A stretch of DNA of 64,000 nt. It comes from Bacillota bacterium. GTDB lineage: Bacteria; Bacillota; Clostridia; DSM-8532. Position numbers and translations under genes: made by a program. The notes below the pieces were generated by a model. It had not been told where the DNA came from and did no database searches. It worked only from the letters and a program-made list of their open reading frames with translations. This document shows, piece after piece, positions 61,701-64,000 of the stretch; position 1 is the first letter of the stretch, and every line of letters starts with the position of its first letter. The stretch is taken from NCBI GenBank assembly GCA_023415825.1, contig JAEZJF010000016.1:124001-188000 (forward strand). The letters run 5' to 3'.

Positions 61701-63147
61701 CAATGTCGCATCGAATTCCGCAGATGTCACCCTCAAGATGTATGGTACACAGGACGTAAAAATAAAGCTGCCTTTTAAGCCGGGCAGTAAACCGAAAAGT
61801 GATAATGCGAACCTTAAAGTCAACAGCTATGAATATTCCGACGGTTTCCTCACCATGAACATCACCGGCAAAAATATTCAGGGAGAGACAGGTAAAATAT
61901 CAATGGATACCATGCCTGCGACTAACCCGGGTGATGATGACGATGATGACGATGACGACACCCCTGACTCGGGCAGTGGGAATCATGGTGGTGCTGATAC
62001 CGGTACCCTGTACGGGAAAGACAAAATCCTAAAGGTTGATTCGGTAAGCTTCAATACCGCACTTAGGCAGGTACAGGCGGACGACGCGGGCATCAGAACC
62101 CTGAAATTTAAAGTAACGGAAGATCCAAAGGCGAATTCGTACGGTGTTCAGCTTCCGGTGCCATTGCTGTCTTCGTTGTCGAGGGATATCAGGCTGGAGG
62201 TAGAAACTCCGCTGGGATTTATCAATGCGCCTTCGAATATGCTCAAACAGGGCGATATAGCAGACACTGCAAATGTCACTTTAATGATAGGGGCGGCCGA
62301 TATTGCCTCCATCCCGGACGTCAATGTGCGCCGGCAGTTAGAAAGCAGGCCGGTGTTTGAAATAAGCGTCCTTGTGGACGGAAAGCCGATAAACTGGAGC
62401 AATCCCGAAGCACCCGTAACAATAGAAGTGCTATATACTCCCACGGCAGAGGAGCTTTCTGATCCGGAGCACATTGTTGTATGGTATATAGACGGAGCCG
62501 GAAGGATCAATTCCGTGCCGAACGGAAGGTATGACCCTACAACCGGCAGAGTGCGGTTTGAAACTACACACCTCAGCAAATATACGGTAGCGTATAACAA
62601 GGTGAGCTTCATGGATGTGGCGCCAGGTGCGTGGTACGGCAAAGCAGTGAGCTTCATCGCGGCAAGGGAAATCACATCGGGCACGGGGAACGGCAGATTC
62701 AGCCCCGAGGCGACGCTTACACGCGGGCAGTTTATCGTGATGCTGATGAAAACCTATGGCCTTGAAGCGGACAAAAACCCCGTGAATAACTTCTCCGATG
62801 CAGGGAATACATTCTATACCGGCTATCTGGCGGCAGCGAAGCGGCTGGGCATTTCAAGCGGTGTTGGCAATAGTAAATTCGCGCCGGAGCAGGTCATTAC
62901 ACGACAGGAGATGTTCACACTCCTGTACAATGCGTTGAAACTGCTGAATAAGCTGCCCGTAGGCGACACAGGGAAGACCCTTGCGGACTTTTCGGACAGC
63001 GGCAGCGTTGCCCCTTGGGCACGTGAAGCTCTGACCGTGTTGGTGAAATCCGGAACAGTATCAGGCTCGGGTGGCGAGCTAGCTCTCTCATTAACCACCA
63101 CCCGTGCCCAGATGGCACAGGTACTGTATAACCTGCTCGGTAAGTAG
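55771..63147 (+). CDS. Giant S-layer-anchored multidomain glycan enzyme
   Basis: A 2458-residue secreted protein. Order: signal peptide (about 1-28); GH36-like alpha-galactosidase region (~30-700) with candidate nucleophile D472 in FKLDS and candidate acid D542 in SDVTD; five ~125-residue repeats (~716-840, 882-1010, 1034-1165, 1206-1345, 1386-1510) sharing D-x-D-x-x-x-x-TGY and DY-x-V-x-NG-x-L patterns; a NodB-like deacetylase region (~1540-1900; D1555/D1556, H1673, H1677, PPRHGWW); nine consecutive Asp (2055-2063); a beta-rich domain; and three SLH domains (~2280-2322, 2341-2384, 2407-2457). It probably acts outside the cell while anchored to the S-layer or secondary wall polymer. Substrate is unknown. 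Confidence 0.85.
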   Translation: MKLLAKILIVCMLTVAIFGNAATVNAALGNKSPLQASSSVWLEGSGIAVEVDNHTALSVYLLDDNGNRTPLTEAPDHAGMTASVKIGSTTVDDFIVKNYDRENGIQGLLGTGNRLTVTGESVSTSLVRKIVLETADSHPGVVFMKTSYLNADGDVIADRFVENNFTLIPVDPPAQGTKLWSFQGAAVEWGMDYVLPIKNGKIDQNEFAKFGGIPYVDVYSCGGGLGLGSASPVQLDGISIPVTGANDTAKIRFEWPGITLKAGVETEIGTTILTAHTGDFYNGCRAYALAMADDDIGIAAPASFPDAAYDQQWETYGYGADFTIADITSKLDDLVVMGVKSVEIDYGWFIDSAARSTTGDFEIDLEVFPGGGTDGANSLKGLTDAIHAKGLKAILWLMPGVASPASDLAHQHPDWMAQDINGDPQLFQKPWEPENPGPDLLLCPSLEEVRDFEADLATKAVRDWGFDGFKLDSIYNVAGPCYAEGHNHTSPQDAVADYSLIYKAMMDAAVAIKPDFSINICNCGVSQNFYLLPYQNRLITSDVTDSYQVRYRAKAQKAFFGPASPILGDHAELLYPVDFASALATGCILETKYTELAGSKENFYRKWLGLGRDLELSSGEFRGDLYVYGFDNPEAYAVQKNDDMYYGFFSEQPGDQYSGTIELRGLEAGTSYSVVDYGNNINYGMVTGPYAALNVNFVGKLLLKAEKNGSGLPQDNSLANWIGKAPIARAEGDVGDLSLYAQSDGSKLYIKATGLGIGAEEENSYFELDTDFNGATGYISANWADTGIDYMVENGELFSHPANDSDWNWTDLGSVEILKNEDSVEVAIELDRLGFSGANTIDLATVGIAYLKDDFNLIPEREHGLAELIGENVPPEPEAGEPLTSWSGVETIAEGTGYVTGLKAKITDKSLYIRAEGTSHLSKRGIFYINSDNNSATGYHSANWINSGVDYLVQDDKLMRYTGTGDDWSWADTGVTAELCKGRTSAEISIALSAMGVSTPRSMRVSYYLQGGSLVPVKSKHMADLSVPRSPSGPWLIDIAIDGGTEDWSGIDALDTGTDMAAGSFYAADDGTYMYMLVRGEGLDSSGSYFFLDSDNDSSTGYRSAHWSGGNTGVDYLVENGSLFYHPANDGNWDWNYVGPINLQKTAAEVQVSIRLSDLGFNISHIPGTMKLGFLEGDTVLPEEGTELAAYEASGIINESEAPQIPDAGITVDGSMDDWSAEDKLADGTSTTVDAIYGKQDSMVLYMAVTGTDLNDSGDYFFIDSDNNKDTGFFSINWHKAGEATSGMDYMISGGQLYHYGANNGYWDSWVPVNPGDGDPGLVIVRSDDRTVVEVSVPLKLISKDHPTDLNLAYMKTDEHAAPGLGLPMATLPAPDAVSEPEQQPSHDWSSDKPIYSSSVETSIYAAQDSTYLYLLAEGVDLDGQTYVSIDADDKGETGYISSNWSGSGVDYLLDNGNLLKHPENNGDWGLWSPVENADVVIVKTNGILEARIKLADIGLSGPADLKLGFWANEGSTLLPQLGNAMTSLSRPAYIPEGPVASFQTVPNAIGMAVDDEGWMGGPVLWDNTPSGPTRLLTDRDPTIADYETLAEIGRAANTRLDAAFILSELDKNKILAKPEYNPENTGHDFNITEFGTQWTNSEYSGSPAKDMVLDDLMDYVMDNAASMEIGMHGVRHERFINEVQYSAEFGPVIDDSEAPAPPEYSKQELTLKAEAFMELMRQYFGPEESSFPETIVPPRHGWWYEDREGGLTAGAVLSGFGVKYANGATDVCTDLGKGGIDNGVLFMNRNYGASFYEINAVPTTMPMNYGEYGWQEAHFPNLWDAADEWIEYLREINNHPYRYLARNTEQNASQWLYMQDTPIAYLGDGKTFTIDTTGMANDAYTYDLLGTMVLKTPLNGLHISKASITAQDPGNHPQITGYYEDDYGYGYLEIADNGNEMGRLNKDVYTLECVLGETYMPSYVDLTKGTYNVYALNVASNSADVTLKMYGTQDVKIKLPFKPGSKPKSDNANLKVNSYEYSDGFLTMNITGKNIQGETGKISMDTMPATNPGDDDDDDDDDTPDSGSGNHGGADTGTLYGKDKILKVDSVSFNTALRQVQADDAGIRTLKFKVTEDPKANSYGVQLPVPLLSSLSRDIRLEVETPLGFINAPSNMLKQGDIADTANVTLMIGAADIASIPDVNVRRQLESRPVFEISVLVDGKPINWSNPEAPVTIEVLYTPTAEELSDPEHIVVWYIDGAGRINSVPNGRYDPTTGRVRFETTHLSKYTVAYNKVSFMDVAPGAWYGKAVSFIAAREITSGTGNGRFSPEATLTRGQFIVMLMKTYGLEADKNPVNNFSDAGNTFYTGYLAAAKRLGISSGVGNSKFAPEQVITRQEMFTLLYNALKLLNKLPVGDTGKTLADFSDSGSVAPWAREALTVLVKSGTVSGSGGELALSLTTTRAQMAQVLYNLLGK

Positions 63148-63196
63148 GAGGTCGCCGCAGCGCTCACGCAAACTTGAGCCAAAGGATGGATAATAT

Positions 63197-63248
63197 CGAA
63201 AAAAGTGATTGTAACATTGATAAATTCTATGTTTAATCACTTTTTTCG
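63197..63248. terminator. Terminator after the giant gene
   Basis: CGAAAAAAGTGATT at 63197-63210 pairs perfectly over 14 bp with AATCACTTTTTTCG at 63235-63248 around a 24-nt loop. The T-run in the 3' arm suits termination of the giant-gene transcript. Confidence 0.75.
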
Positions 63249-63267
63249 TATACGAAATCCGGGCTGC

Positions 63268-63297
63268 TTGCGGCTGTAGACCGCACTATGATATAAT
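63268..63297 (+). promoter_or_regulatory. Candidate promoter of the truncated sensor gene
   Basis: TTGCGG at 63268-63273 and TATAAT at 63292-63297 are 18 nt apart, 23 nt before the next start codon. Confidence 0.5.
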
Positions 63298-63319
63298 CTG
63301 GAAAGATGAGGTAACAAGT

Positions 63320-64000
63320 ATGAAGAGCGTATTTTGGAAAATGTTTCTTTCCTATATTTTCGTACTTATTTTGCCGTTGTTAATTATGGGGATGGTATGC
63401 TATTGGTGGGTGAGCGACATTGTTGCAGGACAGGTAAGACAATCCTACAGCACCATCATGTCCGAAGTAAAAACCTCTGTTGACAATCGCTTTAAAGAAT
63501 TGAACAGCTTTACCATTCAGCTTTCGCAAACCCCCTGGGTGAAAAAGATCATGTATATGCACGGCGCCTCCATCGACAATGATCGTATGGATGTCATAGA
63601 GCTGACCGACCATGTGGGTGAGCTGCAGGGTTACGATGCTATCAATAATTTTATCAACACCATTATTCTGGCATTTCCCGAGAAAAATTACGTTGTTTCG
63701 TCGATGGGGACATCGGCGATGGATGTTTTTTTTGACGAAACTTGCAGGCTGGACAGAATAAACTATAATCAATTTAAAACCAGGCTGGAAAAGTACAACC
63801 TGATACCGGAAATACTGCCGCCCAATACCCTCTATACATACAACACGCCGCAGAAGGTTGTCACATACATACAATCGGTGCCTTCCCTGGATCAGAAATC
63901 CCGAGCCGTATTTATAACCTACCTGAAGGATGATGTCTTCGAGGGCGTATTAGATGAATTGTTGCTTTTAGGCGACATTTCTCTTTATATTTCCGACAGT
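63320..64000 (+). CDS. Membrane sensor or AraC-type regulator, N-terminal part (cut by window end)
   Basis: An open frame of 227 codons runs to the window end without stop. It starts MKSVFWKMFLSYIFVLILPLL, giving one membrane segment in the first ~30 residues followed by an extracytoplasmic region (VRQSYSTIMSEVKTSVDNRF, then NTIILAFPEKNYVVSS). This is how large AraC-type regulators and YesM-type kinases beside sugar genes in clostridia and Paenibacillus begin. Which of the two it is cannot be decided without the missing C-terminal part. Confidence 0.7.
   Translation, partial: MKSVFWKMFLSYIFVLILPLLIMGMVCYWWVSDIVAGQVRQSYSTIMSEVKTSVDNRFKELNSFTIQLSQTPWVKKIMYMHGASIDNDRMDVIELTDHVGELQGYDAINNFINTIILAFPEKNYVVSSMGTSAMDVFFDETCRLDRINYNQFKTRLEKYNLIPEILPPNTLYTYNTPQKVVTYIQSVPSLDQKSRAVFITYLKDDVFEGVLDELLLLGDISLYISDS

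Noticed and set aside
61930..61965. GAT/GAC-rich run (nine Asp) as a possible assembly artefact or frameshift
   Set aside because: The frame stays open on both sides and continues into clear SLH domains, so it reads as a natural linker, although sequence repeats of this kind can be length-variable.
1..64000. CRISPR arrays, tRNA or rRNA genes
   Set aside because: No regular direct-repeat array with spacers, no cloverleaf-like segment and no rRNA stretch was recognised when reading the intergenic regions.

Overview
The window is a chromosomal segment of a clostridial Firmicute (class Clostridia; species not identified). This rests on the intact S10-spc-alpha gene order, strong GGAGG ribosome binding sites, frequent TTG and GTG starts, the zinc forms of S14, S4 and L36, the KOW-domain gene between map and infA, EcfA/EcfT after rplQ, YesM/YesN-type two-component genes, CUT1 sugar transporters without their own ATPase, and S-layer homology domains. 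No tRNA, rRNA, CRISPR array, phage gene or insertion sequence was recognised.

Region 1 (1-16172) is the end of rpsJ followed by rplC-rplD-rplW-rplB-rpsS-rplV-rpsC-rplP-rpmC-rpsQ-rplN-rplX-rplE-rpsN-rpsH-rplF-rplR-rpsE-rpmD-rplO-secY, then adk-map, a KOW protein, infA-rpmJ-rpsM-rpsK-rpsD-rpoA-rplQ. Oddities are a long N-terminal extension on L22, a ~50-residue insertion in L17, an in-frame duplicated C-terminus after the L23 stop, and structured spacers between rpsH and rplF and between rpmJ and rpsM. Region 2 (16310-24487) has a single-chain EcfA1-EcfA2 fusion with EcfT, a PHP protein, a YhcC-type radical SAM protein, small unknowns, a DUF421 membrane protein, an acetyltransferase, a ROK kinase and truA. 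Region 3 (24488-32820) is rpoB-rpoC with its own promoter and leader, without rplJ-rplL next to it, followed by an 18-bp-stem terminator and then a gene graveyard: the last ~32 codons of a short-chain dehydrogenase and a decayed copy of the rpoC 3' end.

Region 4 (32821-64000) is accessory. It contains (a) a YesM/YesN-like two-component pair, a CUT1 importer and a type I sulfatase; (b) a TetR-regulated ABC-2 exporter whose promoter carries two matching palindromic operators; (c) an aldo-keto reductase, a Cys-rich protein, a DUF402 protein translationally coupled to an unusual cytoplasmic BMP-domain protein, and a phosphoesterase; (d) a leftward operon for a GH4 glycosidase, a secreted beta-helix lyase-like protein and a second CUT1 importer, divergent from a LacI regulator with a perfect palindromic operator; (e) a 2458-residue secreted, S-layer-anchored protein; and (f) the start of a membrane sensor cut by the window end.

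The most interesting accessory object is the 2458-residue protein. It appears to join a GH36-like alpha-galactosidase catalytic region, five ~125-residue repeats, a NodB-like deacetylase region and three SLH domains. An operator-like site upstream resembles the LacI operator (18 of 23 positions), so lacI, the GH4/lyase/importer operon and the giant enzyme may form one cell-surface glycan-degradation regulon. All functions are inferred by reading motifs; no database search was run.
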